Made by a program: the position numbers and the translations under genes
The notes under the pieces: generated by a model
What the model saw: the letters and a program-made list of their open reading frames with translations, nothing else
Databases searched by the model: none
Told to the model about the DNA's origin: nothing
Source: Icerya purchasi
Lineage: Eukaryota; Arthropoda; Insecta; Hemiptera; Monophlebidae
NCBI GenBank assembly: GCA_039619475.1
Contig: CM077115.1
Coordinates: forward strand, 154,851,774-154,915,773
Reading direction: 5' to 3'
Length of the DNA: 64,000 nucleotides
Shown: positions 11,265 to 22,464 of the stretch, piece after piece
How the letters are laid out: each line of letters opens with the position of its first letter
Numbering within the stretch: the stretch's first letter is position 1

Positions 11265-11577
11265 TCTTTGCTATTTATATACACATACATACAATAAAAC
11301 AATAAACATTTACAATACGACTAGGTCGTTCGGGCTTAAAACGTTTAAGCCGTCTTACATCTTCTGTAGTAAGCAAAAGGTCCAATGTTTCCGGGTTCGG
11401 ATGGATATGGAGTCTTTCTTCGTGACGATGGGCAAAGTCTTTAACGATTTCGTCCACCCATTTGATTCGTAAATCAGTATGTAAAGATTCGTTCCGTTGG
11501 AACCATCGAGCATTGGTTATCATTCGGAGGAATTTATTTGGGGCTGCTTGAATAACGTTTCTGTTTGATGTTTTGGT
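11265..11577 (-). pseudogene. Jockey-type LINE ORF2, C-terminal end
   Basis: The frame 11275-11566 (minus) reads NKFLRMITNARWFQRN, then DLRIKWVDEIVKDFAHRHEE and RLHIHPNPETLDLL, ending RRLKRFKPERPS. This is the characteristic C-terminus of Jockey-clade ORF2 (LR.ITNAPWYV.N..L..DL.I..V.E.I...A..Y..RL..HPN......RRLKR..P). Everything upstream (RT, endonuclease) is missing: similarity stops near 11570, where the sequence turns into an inverted copy of itself. It is a 5'-truncated insertion. The stop is followed by a short AT-rich 3' region. Confidence 0.8.
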
Positions 11578-11708
11578 ACATCAAACATTGGTGTTTTGGT
11601 ACATTAAACATTGATGTTTTTGTACATCGAACAGAAACATTATTCCAGCAGCCCAAAATAAATTCTTCCGAATGATAACCAATGCTCGATGGTTCCAACG
11701 GAACGAAT
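11487..11708. repeat. Inverted repeat formed from Jockey 3' sequence
   Basis: The left arm (11487-11577) carries the ITNARWFQRN codons on the minus strand; the right arm (about 11618-11708) carries the same DNA inverted (gataaccaatgctcgatggt). Arms are about 90 bp and over 90 percent identical; the spacer of about 40 bp contains variants of TGTTTTGGTACATCAAACAT. Unlike ordinary twin priming, which inverts a non-overlapping 5' piece, the same segment is present twice. Confidence 0.85.
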
Positions 11709-13110
11709 ACAACCGAAAAGTTACTCTTCTACACGTGTTTGCCCATACAGTTGCAAGCCTTATTTCAATAACAAAATGGACCCTTTTAAAGTTTTAGGGT
11801 TGATTTTCTCCCCAATAGTGGATGGAATAAATCGGCACGTGCAGCCATTTTCTAACGATCTGAGCAACATGATGACGTCAATTAAGCCGATTTCTTTGAA
11901 AAAAAGTACTTTAACGAAATCGAAATTCACGGGTTTCGATTAGAAACGTAAACAATTAAAAAGTTACTGTCAATTAAATCGAGTACTGCTGCGAGTGCAT
12001 TGTTATGGATTGTTTGGTTTCAGTTGAACGGGCAATTTCCTGGAATTTTTTAGTTGAAAAAAAAAGAGAGAAACTATGTAACATACGCGCACGCACGCAT
12101 CTGCGATGTAGTTTATATGTAGTGTAATTAAAAGAAACCTGGAGTCGTACACCGGAATGGTTTATCTACTCCACGCCAGTAGAAAATAATACCGTTTCTG
12201 AAATTCGCGCATTTGTAAACATTTACACCTTTTTGACGATCTCTCTGTTATTATGTAATTTACGTTTCCTCTTGTGTATTATTACGTCATTATTACCTCA
12301 AATGCGTTTTTTTCTTCACAGTGTATTTAATCGTGACTGAAATTAAAATTTTTTTTATCGAAAGAAATACTGTTGTTGAAACTGTAGCAGGAGATTGATG
12401 TTAAACACTATAGATGGCCTTTTAGGTTAGAGTTACGAGCTGTAGATTTAATAATGTAAATGTTAGTAGGATTTTTGTTTGATTTTAATGGGATTTAGGT
12501 TTCGACTGAAACAAAATTGAAATGTTTCATCTTATAGTGTGAACAGTTGAAGCGGCCATTTCGAAAGCACGTAAATCATTGGTGTCTCTTGATATGTAGT
12601 TCAGTTTCTGTTGTCCGTAGAACTTTCATAATCTGATCCCCGTAGGCTTTCATAGTTTTGCGTCTTGGAAATTGAAAGTTTACGTTAAAATAAACAGTTT
12701 AGTTCCAACGTGTTGTGGACATTTGGGTTTTTTCCCTTGTAAAATGAGGCAGAGTTGTCGCGAAATGTACTTTGGTTAGTTAACCGACTTGGTCATGTCG
12801 TTGTTTCGTTTGGTGTATTTCCTTTTTTTTTTTTTTGTGATTTTCTTACGATTTTTAATTTGACTTTTTTGGTTTAACCTCTGCGGTTCGTTTTTGTTAT
12901 TGGTCTAGTTGCGGGGGTCCCTCTAATAAAAAAAAATCCGAAGAGAAAATAACATTTGGACTAGTTACACTTTTTTGTCGGCAATTTTGTTGTGTCTAAT
13001 TATGGCGACTTATTAAACGAAAGGGTAAAAGCGTTACACTCCCCACATTTTGTTAAAACGATTGTTAGACACAACATACTCGCTCTCTCCAAAAAATTCT
13101 TTACTTTTCC
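11709..13110. other. No recognisable gene
   Basis: No motif, terminal repeat or tandem array recognised. A T13 run lies near 12823-12836. Confidence 0.55.
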
Positions 13111-13519
13111 ACTCGTTTTCAGCCTAGTTTCCTGTTTGTGGTTCTGTTATTTTCCCGTACTCTCAAACGTTTTCTCATTATCGCTATCTGTCGTCTGTGG
13201 TTCAATCACACTTTGCTCCGGTCTTCTCGATATCGTTTTGTTCTTTCCCCGTCCCCTTATTGTTTATTGCATTCTAGTGACCTTACTTTCGTTTGTGATC
13301 CTGACCACGTGCTGTTTGAATGTTTCAATCTTTCTTCCGAACGTAATATCCTGTACGCTCAATCTTAACTTTGCCTTCTTCAAAGGTGGTTCCTATTCTT
13401 GCCTCTTTTCTTTCATCGATTTCTGACCGGATTAAAATGTAATCTCTAACATATCCCAGTTATCCTGGATAGCTGCCCTTAATTGCCCGAGCTCAATCAC
13501 TTTTTTTTTTTTTTTTTTA
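13111..13519 (+). mobile_element. LINE 3' end, C-terminal zinc-knuckle region (copy B)
   Basis: The frame ending at 13368 reads RLWFNHTLLRSSRYRF, then CDPDHVLFECFNLSSERN: the Asn-His...Cys...Asp-His-x3-Glu-Cys pattern of the C-terminal zinc knuckle of non-LTR retrotransposons (HILFEC.....R..L). A frameshift later the protein ends VVPILASFLSSISDRIKM-stop (stop 13440-13442), matching copy A. A T20 tract (13500-13519) follows. A longer overlapping frame starting at 12992 is a shadow without conserved residues. The clade is not clear because the RT is missing. Confidence 0.65.
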
Positions 13520-13611
13520 TAATGCTCCTCTAGAAGTTTTAAAATCCCTTTCTAAAGTAATGGCTATTTGTATATTTGTATCTTTACGTTTTCGTTTCAT
13601 TATTGTTCGAT
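13520..13611. other. Short unannotated interval
   Basis: AT-rich spacer with no feature seen. Confidence 0.5.
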
Positions 13612-13990
13612 GATTAATAATAGTCTATTAATAGATGAGCTGAGGTGTATGAGAAATAGATGCCGATTACTAAGTAAAACGAGTAATGTCAGTTGCACTC
13701 GTATGTAAACTTAGTATACTATTCTAGAGGCTTAAAACTAACCAATTTTTTTATTATTTTTATTATTTCTTTGTTTTTTCAATTTTTTGTTTTGAGCCTC
13801 ATAAGTAACACTCCCCAATTCCTCCGGCCGCATCTAGCCGAAAATTCAAAAGTATATATTCAGATTAACCAATAATATATGTCCGGGGCCCTAGAACTTA
13901 CCTAGTCTCTGAGCCCCTAGCGGTGTACTCGACTGGTGATCTGAACTTCTGCCTTGGGAAAAGGCCCCTAACTTTGTTTCTCCCGTCATC
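13612..13990 (+). repeat. C-skewed repeat family E, copy 1
   Basis: Begins with tagtctattaatag and GAGCTGAGGTGTATGAGAAA, then a T-rich stretch, GAGCCTCATAAGTAACACTC and a C-rich part. The same order appears inverted at 15380-15635. Not recognised as a known family; no coding capacity. The right boundary is a guess. Confidence 0.55.
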
Positions 13991-14646
13991 GTTTCCAGTA
14001 ATCTGTTTCTAAATTTCAAATTACAGTCCAAATGTACTACTACCCCTATTTTGAAAATTAAACCTATCGGTCGCTCCGACCGTTGCGGAAACGTACCAAC
14101 CGTACCCATGCCGCACCGCCAGAGTCGGCGATCTATTTTGAACATAGTTTTATTATTTTTTTTATTTTTCCATGCATGTCAAAGACTTAGAAACTGCTGT
14201 AAGTTTTCAGTCACCTGTAATCAACTTTCAAAATTAGTTTAATCCCCCCCCCCCGCCCCTTAAAAACGATGGTATATAATTTATTTCAAATTTTCACTAT
14301 TGTAAGACTCTCCGAAAGAGTATTGTTCCCGCACACATCGAAATAGTTTTTCGGCATTTTCTATTCTATCTCTTGATCGGATATTGTGTCGCACGCTCCA
14401 GAGACTGTTAACAATCATTTCAGATGCGGATACAGACAACTTTCACGAAAGCAGTGCAGTTCTATACAGTCCTTTACCACCCGTCAAAAAACATGAAATA
14501 GTGATCAGATTTTTATAGTTCCAGATAACATGAAATATTTTTTCTCCTTATTCAATGCAAGTACTAATGTAAATAATACGCGAACATTTCTTTCAATCGC
14601 ACACGATTGATATTCTTTCGTCTCAATTACCATTCATACTATACGC
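13991..14646. other. No recognisable gene
   Basis: Contains a short C-run (14245-14254) and no supported frame. Confidence 0.55.
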
Positions 14647-14907
14647 CAAGGGCGTCCTCAGCCGTTGTGCCAGGGGGGCAAGATTATAATAGAAAGAGGA
14701 TATGAGTTATGGAAAAAATAAAATTTATAAGTTGTAAAGACTTAATACTTTTATTAAACAAGAATAAAATCTTAATTAACACATAATTTTTGTGGGTTTC
14801 CGGCAAATTGTTCATGATTACGCGCCCATGAATACTCATCATAGCCAGTGGATTAAAAAGTTTCAAGGCTCCAGGGGGGTAGCTGCCCCCCGCCGGTGAC
14901 GCCCATG
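14647..14907. mobile_element. hAT-like MITE with 8-bp TSD (family C)
   Basis: A 261-bp element bounded by the perfect 8-bp direct repeat CTATACGC (14639-14646 and 14908-14915). The ends are inverted: CAAGGGCGTCCTCAGCC on the left and, reversed, CATGGGCGTCACCGGCG on the right. Subterminal G-run (CAGGGGGG) and C-run (GCCCCCCG) blocks are also roughly complementary. An 8-bp duplication and short C/TA-starting ends fit the hAT superfamily. No transposase frame, so non-autonomous. Confidence 0.85.
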
Positions 14908-15379
14908 CTATACGCACTATTAAAGACTCGCTTCATCGTCGCTCCGCGTTAACATATTTCAGGAAAACATCAGCGATAGACGTAGGAAATAAATTTTTAT
15001 TTTTTTTTTTTTAACTTTCGAACTGTATACTAATAATACTTTAATTATATTTCTTCGTTGCACAAGCAGCAACATATATCGTACACGCATCATACTGACA
15101 TGTAATTTTCATTAAATCCGCTAAATGTTCCTGAATGGTAAAATCTCCTAACAGTAATACATTATTTTTTATCATTTCGTATTATTTTCAATATTAAACG
15201 CATATGTGTACCGCCTTTTAATTGAAAAACACGCACCAATTCATAGACTCCTCATCTCTTGCGATAGATAATTCCAAAACTAAAACTATATCGTAGTATG
15301 AACCATGTAAAACGATTTTTTTTTTTTTATTTATCACACCACGCACGTATTTCCGGTATTCGGTTATGTATGGTTTGAG
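14908..15379. other. No recognisable gene
   Basis: Only T-tracts (15000-15012, 15317-15329) stand out. Confidence 0.55.
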
Positions 15380-15635
15380 CGTTAGGCAGTTCTAAGGTTA
15401 GTTTTGGAGTCCGGGGTGATATACTTGGGTTAAATTTTGGAGGGAAAGGTAGGAGGTGTTAAGTTTTGGCCTCAGGACAAAAATTAAAGAAAAATAAGAA
15501 AATAAAAAAAAAAAAGAAAAAGTTTAGGTTAGAAGCCCGTGAAATATAGTATTTACACTTGAGGTGGCATCGATTTCTCATACGCCTCAGCTTACCTATT
15601 AATAGACTGCTCTTTCGATGCTATTATTCTATACG
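15380..15635 (-). repeat. C-skewed repeat family E, copy 2 (inverted)
   Basis: Read on the minus strand this gives agtctattaatag, GCTGAGGCGTATGAGAAAT, a T-rich block, CTGAGGCCAAAACTTAACAC and CCAAAACTAACCTTAG, parallel to 13612 onward. The best block, about 50 bp, is near 88 percent identical by eye. Confidence 0.55.
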
Positions 15636-15699
15636 TCATCAGCTTATTTCCGAGTCTTTTTGTCTCGTGTTTGTGTCGGTTTAATTTTTTGGTGGAAGT

Positions 15700-15935
15700 A
15701 TTTTGTAACGTTTGATTGAAGAGTTTTTCCTATAATTGCTGTTCCCTGTTTACTGCTTGGCTCGTCCATATTAAGATGTATCGATTATGCCGAGCTCCTG
15801 CTCAGGTTGACTTTGCGTCTGTAGTAAAATTTGCTTTTAATCTTTTTAATATTCAGTTTTCTTGTTTCACCGCATCGTTTCCTCTTCCAGTAAAAAGGCC
15901 TAGTTAATATTCCTCATGGAAAAGTCGTTTCTGAA
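15700..15935 (+). mobile_element. Possible LINE 3' end (copy C)
   Basis: A short stretch ends with AAAAAGGCCTAGTTAATATTC, resembling GAAGGCCTCTAGTTAACAAG in the 3' UTR of the LINE end at 9.3 kb. The translated part (RLCRAPAQVDF) could be a mutated zinc-knuckle lead-in, but the Cys/His ligands are not clear. Confidence 0.35.
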
Positions 15936-16508
15936 CTTTCCGTTATTCTTGAATGAGTAATTTTTGCTTTTTTTAAAACTCGATAACTGTTTGGAAATGT
16001 TGTTCTCGTCAATTTTTCCATCAACCGTCGTCCCTGTTCACGAGGTTAATTTATTTTCTGCGGTAGTTTATAGTTTTGCGCACGTATGTGTATCATGCAA
16101 TAGTAATTTTTACGCGTTAATGCGAATTTGTTGAGCAGTGTTTTCAGGATTCGATAAAATGCAGCATTGTACACATGTTATATTTTTATTTTTTAAAATT
16201 GACTATTTTAAAACCGATTTCTATTCTTACTAGAGTCGCTTATGTATAAATGTGTATATATTTTTTTTTGCTATTATTTCTTTCCGTAACTATTTTACAC
16301 CTAGTCTTTTCCACTATTTGGTAATCTGTGTTATCCAAGTTAAAATAACATGAATAAGCAGCCCATCCAGTGAAGGGTGCTAAAGTTAACTTATCTATGC
16401 ATACGCAAAATGCATACACACTTATATTCTCCCGTAGGCATACATACCATATATTTACGCGCCCGCGCTCGCACGCACACACAGATATTTATATATTTAT
16501 AACTTATA
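15936..16508. other. No recognisable gene
   Basis: Nothing supported; a CG/CA-alternating stretch lies near 16455-16490. Confidence 0.5.
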
Positions 16509-17400
16509 TGAGGTCTTAAGGTTGCTTTTTATTTAGCCTACATGTCTTGCCTAGGTCACTGAGCAGTTTTTTTTTTGTTGTACTATTAGGATGTCCTTTC
16601 AATCTGGCAGCATATCGCCGAGCAGCAGTTGCTATTTCGTCTTTTACAAATTTAACTATAAGATCTTCACGAATTATGATATTAGTTACGTACCGTAGAG
16701 AGTAGTTATTCTGGACTTTTTGCATTACTTTTTTTTGGCACAGCACCAAAATTGACAGCCGTATTACCAGACCGGTTTTAAAATTTGTGAAGTAGCAACT
16801 TGTTTTCGAGAGAAGATACTATTGATATCTTACCCAACAGGTAGTACAGTAGCCGTAGTTTGATGTTCAACTTATTTCGCTTTGTTATAATGTGCTTTCT
16901 CCAAGTCAAGTCAAGATGTATTTACATCTTTTTTTTTTTTTTTTTTTTGAAGAATCTTCACACCATTCATAATTATATTTTCAGATGAATCGATCCTTTG
17001 GTTAGGGAAAACCTTCATTGATCTTTATTTTTCATGTAATTTTACTCTATTAACTGTTATCTGCGGGTTCTTGCGTGCATTTTTCGGACATTTATTTGAA
17101 CACAAGATCGCTGCTTCATCAGTAAATAGGAATATCCATTGTGTAGATAAGGTAGAGAAGCAATCCAAGTACACTCCCTAGAGGAACGCCTGCTCGAACC
17201 GGATATATGTACTTGATTTGTCATCTCCATATATTTAACTTAGAAATATTTTTCATTTGAATAATTCAGCCAGCTAGTAAAATCGTCAAAGTTTTTGCAA
17301 TGGACCATCGTGCCAAACTCGATCGGATGCTTGGCTTACATGTGAAAAAAGAAAATACGATATCGCAGACCCTTTTCTCATCCAGGGATTTTTAAATTTT
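16509..17400 (-). pseudogene. Jockey-type LINE ORF2 remnant (RT to C-terminus)
   Basis: Read on the minus strand in shifting frames, the Jockey RT appears in order: VSQASDRVWHDGPLQKL (17303-17350; the family has DV.QAFDRVWHDGLL.KL, with the first catalytic Asp now His), AGVPLGSVLGLLLYLIYT (17145-17195; 'AGVPQGSVLGP'), FTDEAAILCS (17100-17127; the FADD catalytic pair has become FTDE), then LTWRKHIITKRNKLNIKL and ISIVSSLENKLLLHKF in the thumb (16785-16915), and finally YVTNIIIREDL, FVKDEIATAARRYAARLKGHPN and CRLNKK at 16516-16749. The N-terminal endonuclease is absent. Both catalytic sites are changed and frames are broken, so this is an inactive 5'-truncated copy. It is a different lineage from the 11.3-kb end, judging by the divergent C-termini. 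Confidence 0.85.
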
Positions 17401-18488
17401 ATGAACATTCCGATGCACTTCTACTGCCTAAGCAACTACGCCATGATAACTTTAGAGTGAATATGTTCATTTATTTAGTGAGAGATTTTCGCGGATGGAT
17501 TGTTCATATTGGAAGGAAGTTTTACTTGATGCAACTTAGAGAGCGAATAGACATGTATAAAAATGATACGCTAAAAAAAAAAAACACGTAATCACAGTAA
17601 AATTCAAGTGGGCTCTGGTCTTTTTAATGTTACATTTATTTCTAAAATTTATTAGTATACTATTAAAGACTTTTTCGTTAGTAAATTTATACAACATATA
17701 TATATACATATTATTATTATTTTTCATTATTTCGATTATTTTCATCATCGTATAATGGAACTTTAAAAGTGGCAGCGATTGAAATTGAATTTTAGAAATA
17801 GTGTGAAATAGCGAATTAAGATTGGCAAACTCTTCTCTAAAAATACACCGAAAACCGACTCGATGTATATACTTAGTTGAGTAATTCTATCTTGCCGGAT
17901 TACAGCGGTTGCTGATTAAAACGAAGGTATGGCTGACCAAATTAGCGAATTTATTATGTTCAGCTTGCTATCTTTCAAATAAAATTTCTGAGCGCGGAAT
18001 GATAATACTGTCTCGGACGATCGAAGAAAATAAGGCTCTCGATGGAGAACCGACTTCCAACTCTCTTTTATTTGGCATTTTCATTAATCGACTGCGCGCG
18101 GAACGCCTCTTTTCAAACTATTCACTTTTCAATCAGATGCCGTTAATCATCTTCCGTCGGTTTTTATGCAATGCGTCAGTGTCTCTCTTTTTCGAATTCT
18201 GTCTTTTCTTCCAGTTCATTATCTGAACTCATGTCTAATAGACACCAAGAATCTTTTGCTACAGCAATTTCCTGCCAGCAATCCGATTTTTAATAGTTCC
18301 AGTTCCTGATAAAATTCAGGTAGTAGTAAAAAAGATGGTCATTCGAAATATTAATAGTATGCAAAATCGATCGGCCTTTTGAAGAGCGACCATTTTTTAG
18401 ACATTTATCCGGCAATAAGATATTGCTTTACAGTTTATGAATTTTGTTTTAGGACATTTATTTGTTCAGTATTAAATCGGAATATACA

Positions 18489-18491
<3 letters not shown>
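17401..18491. other. No recognisable gene
   Basis: A 105-codon frame (17909-18226) has no recognisable motif. No repeat structure seen. Confidence 0.55.

Positions 18492-18547
<56 letters not shown>
18492..18547. repeat. (TA)n microsatellite
   Basis: An uninterrupted alternating AT tract of 56 bp, followed by GATA/GAGA-rich sequence (18571-18602). Confidence 0.95.
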
Positions 18548-18550
<3 letters not shown>

Positions 18551-18602
18551 TATACGTATGTATAAACAGACGGATAGATAGAGAAAGAGATAGAGAGCGA
18601 GA

Positions 18603-19160
18603 AGAATCAATCGATTTTTGAGGAAAAAGGTGGATGATAAAGGCGTATTCGGGTGGCTGGGCAGGTACTTTCTCTGCCGATTGAAAAGTCGCAAATACGT
18701 GTAATAATTCGGTCGGATGGTTGATTACGGTTGCGGCTGTCTGGCTTTCTCTAGAGCGGCTTGTAAAAATGCATACGAGTATAGGATACTATTATAATTA
18801 AGCCCCGGTCTGCAGTTGCTGTGAACGATTTCCCGCCGTTTTGTGATCTCTTAAATAGCTTTCGTATGATTTATAATAGCCAGGCCTCACTGTAATTATC
18901 ATATTTTTTTTTTTGTTATCGTACGTGATATTTCACAAACTTGAAGAACTTAGCTGTTTATTGGCGTTCATTCTCGGCTTTTTAAAAGCGGAAGTAATAA
19001 TTGCTTGTAAACAGTGAAAAATGTTAATTCGACCTATAACGGTTCATCATATTGCCTTGTCAGCGGCCGATACAGGCCCTGTGGCGAAATCATTTAATAT
19101 TTATCCCCTCGGCGCGGTGAAACTCGGAACTTTCTATTTCAGCGTTTCTTATATTGCCCG
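18603..19160. other. No recognisable gene
   Basis: Unique-looking AT-rich sequence. Confidence 0.5.
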
Positions 19161-19178
19161 TCTTATCACGTGATAAGA
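19161..19178. promoter_or_regulatory. 18-bp palindrome: E-box CACGTG flanked by GATA sites
   Basis: The sequence tcttatcacgtgataaga equals its own reverse complement. It holds a CACGTG E-box core with a TGATAAG GATA-type site on each strand; another TTATCA follows 8 bp later. The arrangement could bind bHLH and GATA factors, but no adjacent gene is known. It may be chance. Confidence 0.3.
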
Positions 19179-19619
19179 AAACTTTATCAATGGAAGATGA
19201 TCTGTAATTCCCGACGAGACAGGTACTCTCTTTTAATCTTTTGTATAATAGATTTTTTCTGTCTCTTTTTTTTTTATTGTTACTTTTAATATCATTTTTA
19301 TGAAGTCGGAATTTCTTATGTACGAATTTTTAACGCCTATCGAATACTGGTGTAATTGATAAAATCGAACAGGTTTCTGCTTTTAAGAGCTGAAAGAAAA
19401 ATAACATTAATAATGATTTTGAAAAATTATCGTTTGTTCTTTCCTGATGAATTTATTTTTTTAAATTTTGCGGATTGCGTGATGTGTGCGAGTAGTGGGG
19501 AGATCTAATGCTGCAAGCTTATATCGTTCGGAGTTTAGAAAATGCGGCGAGGTTGGTTTCGCACTTTTAAGGAAATGAACATTAATAGTATATAAATGGG
19601 GCGGCAGCTGACGGGTCTG
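19179..19619. other. No recognisable gene
   Basis: No motif or repeat recognised. Confidence 0.5.
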
Positions 19620-20830
19620 ATGTCACAACTCCAAAACCGTGTCCGCAGGTCAAAAATTCACCCGATTACTTTATTCAAGGGCCAAAGGTAACCACAGTTC
19701 TTGTCCCGGAGCTCAAAATTCATCCAAGTTTCCCCCCAATTTCCCTCAGTTCCTCTGCAGTCCCGCTAATCCGAACACCCTGCCTCCCGCAAAAGGGCCC
19801 CCAACTAGAATTCTTGTTCAGGAGTTATAAAGTAACCTATTTTTTAAGTTTACTTGTATTTAATTAAATTATAACCCAATTTCCCGCCAGGGGATCCAAA
19901 TTTCATCCAAACCCGTGCGCTTTAGGCTAGGGGCAGTTCGGAAACCTGAATACCCTTCTGGTGAGGGGAGGCCTAACCGCTGAACCCGTTGTATGAACTT
20001 ATCAGATATTCAGAATCATATAAAAATTAACTAATAGTTTAAATTTACAGCCCGAAACTAACCTTAGTCCCCTCCGTCCGTTCGACCCCCTTCACCGATC
20101 GAGTATAATATACATTATTTATTTTTTCTTATTCTCTTGGAAGCCTACAATCCAATCCTGTGCACGCGCAGCCGCCGCTTCATATCTAATATATTGCATT
20201 CTATTTACTTTTACCATGACCAACGAAGCCTCGAACGCTACCCCCACCGCCCCCGACAATTCCTATTGAGCGGTGATTTTTTTTTTTTTTTCAGTCAGCC
20301 ACCAAAGCTCACCATCAGTTCACACACATGCGTACACCGCTGCAATAGCTGGTATCAAAGTGCACCATCCATTCCGGTGCACGCTTTAGCCGCTAGTTTC
20401 CCTATCGTTCATAATAATTTTTTCCAACCCGAAATATTATAAAATTAATTTAGGTATATTTTTACACTTCTGTACATTTATTCCGATCGTTCATAATTTT
20501 TTTATTTTTTCACACTTACCGATTACTTGTATCATCTGTTGTAAGTATTTTTTGTTTTATGTTTCCCATGGTTCTAAAAATTATCCCGCAGAACTCACAG
20601 TCTGCTATTAAAGCGCACGCATTGTACGTTATCCTATTATGAGTTTTCAAAAATTAATTCGAGTAAATTTTTCATTTTTCACATTCCCAAAAATTCCTTC
20701 GTTCCTCCCCGCCACCCTAAGCCAGAATTACTGATCTTTCATAATATATTTTCCAGAGCCCGCCAAAGCATCAACCGCCGCAGAAGCGTAGACGCTGTCT
20801 GCGACACCTATTTTACTATCAGTTATTGCA
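19620..20830. repeat. C-skewed low-complexity region, related to family E
   Basis: The plus strand is strongly C-rich and G-poor for about 1.2 kb. Short phrases recur: AAAATTCATCC-like (19655, 19711, 19892), TTCATAAT followed by TTTTCCA (20408, 20738), and CCCGAAACTAACCTTAGTCCC (20051), which resembles CCAAAACTAACCTTAG in family E copy 2. No codon structure is convincing. Either diverged family E or an unrelated skewed repeat. Confidence 0.35.
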
Positions 20831-22078
20831 TATTATTGTCAGATTCCAAAAGCCATCTGAAAATTTTTTCCCTTCGTACGTATTTTTTTTTTATTTTGAC
20901 GGTTCTAAAAATTAAGTCGCTAATTGCGTATCATCTTCATCTGTTTCTCACCAGCGTAACTCTTTTAATGTACGTATCAGAAGTCTGCTTATTTATGTTT
21001 TACACCGACGTCGGTATTTCAACGGAATATCGAGTGATGGTGTGAAACAGGTTTCTGTTTTATTTACAACAGCCGTTTATTACGACCCTTTTCCATTTTT
21101 GTTCATTTACATTTTCCTTCATTTTCGCCTTCCAACATTTATCCATCCCTCTTTCATGTTGTTAGATATACACTTCGAGTTATCGACTTCTTACCAAAAC
21201 GTGTACTTACTTAGTTAGTAGTTCCGTTAAAAGAAAATAAGTAATCTCCGCAATAACGTACACGAATAGTTTATTTGTATTTGTAATAGTCCTATTTTGA
21301 ATTTCATAGCCTCCAGGCTACCGCCTTATTTTCATTTTCGCTTCTACATAAAAACATTAAATGATTGGCAAACTATATTTTTATTAATTCGTGCTTTACA
21401 GTTATGTATCAATATAAAGTACATTGATGAATAGTTTTAAAAAAACATTTAAAAACGAATAATGAAGTATAGTATTCTTATCACGTAGAACAGTATCGCA
21501 GGCCAGGAAAAAAATATGTTTCTCCAAAATTTCGGGCTTTCAGCGTCCTGAGGGCCCAATATTGATGCTGGAAACTCGGATTCTCCAAATTACGGAAATG
21601 TGCGTATTTTTAACCTCATTCAAAATTTTTAACTATATTATACTCGCACCGCAAAGACAGGGGATATAAGGGACACGTCGTCATTTTTCACGATTTTTGA
21701 ACGTACCGCTAACAATGAATATTTCGTTAAGGAAATGAAAATATGGTTTTGTTTCCAAAAAGTACGGATCTTTATACCTACTTTTTTCCCATAATTTCGA
21801 GCTTCTCCGAGGTCTGTAAACTCGGCTATATTTTTCCTAGAAGATACTCTTTTATGCACATGGTTGAGACGCATTCTGGTTTTCTCAGCTTTTTCCTCCG
21901 GCCGATTACAAGAACATACTTTTTTTTTTTTTTTTTTTTGCTGTTTTTGGCCCAGAAGGGCATAAGGCAGGCTATATAATTTCTTATCGGTAACTTTTTT
22001 ATTTTATAAAAGAGCTTCTGCATTTTCTTTTATACTCTGAATTACATTTTTAAACAGTTTTTAAGGTTGAATTTTGAG
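20831..22078. other. No recognisable gene
   Basis: Frames on both strands around 21638-22023 overlap each other and a T19 tract (21921-21939); none has a family motif. Confidence 0.55.
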
Positions 22079-22464
22079 GTCGTTTTAAATTCCACATTAC
22101 ACATTTTTGACAATTTGTCTCTTTTGTCGCTCAGTGTAATTGATTATCTTAAAGTTATATATATATATATATACTAGCTGATTCGGCGAACTTCGTACCG
22201 CCACAGAAATAATAAATTTTATATTAACTTATTAGCTGAATTAAATTTAGTTTTTATTAATACTCAAAATGAATTAAGTTCAATAAATGTGCAAAAACCA
22301 AAAAGACAAATATTTTAATTATATTGAAATGAATAATTCACCTTAGTAACAAAAATCAGTATAAATTAATATTAAAAATTTAAAGTAAGTCGTTTTAAAT
22401 TCCACATTACATATTTTTGACAATTTGTCTTTTTTGTTGCTCAGCGTAATCGATTACCTTAAAG

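Noticed and set aside
12992..13426. 144-codon frame over the 13-kb LINE end
   Set aside because: The conserved LINE residues are in a different frame; this one is a hydrophobic shadow of T-rich DNA.
17192..17205. B-box-like TCGAACC as a tRNA
   Set aside because: It lies inside Jockey RT codons and no A box or stems are present.
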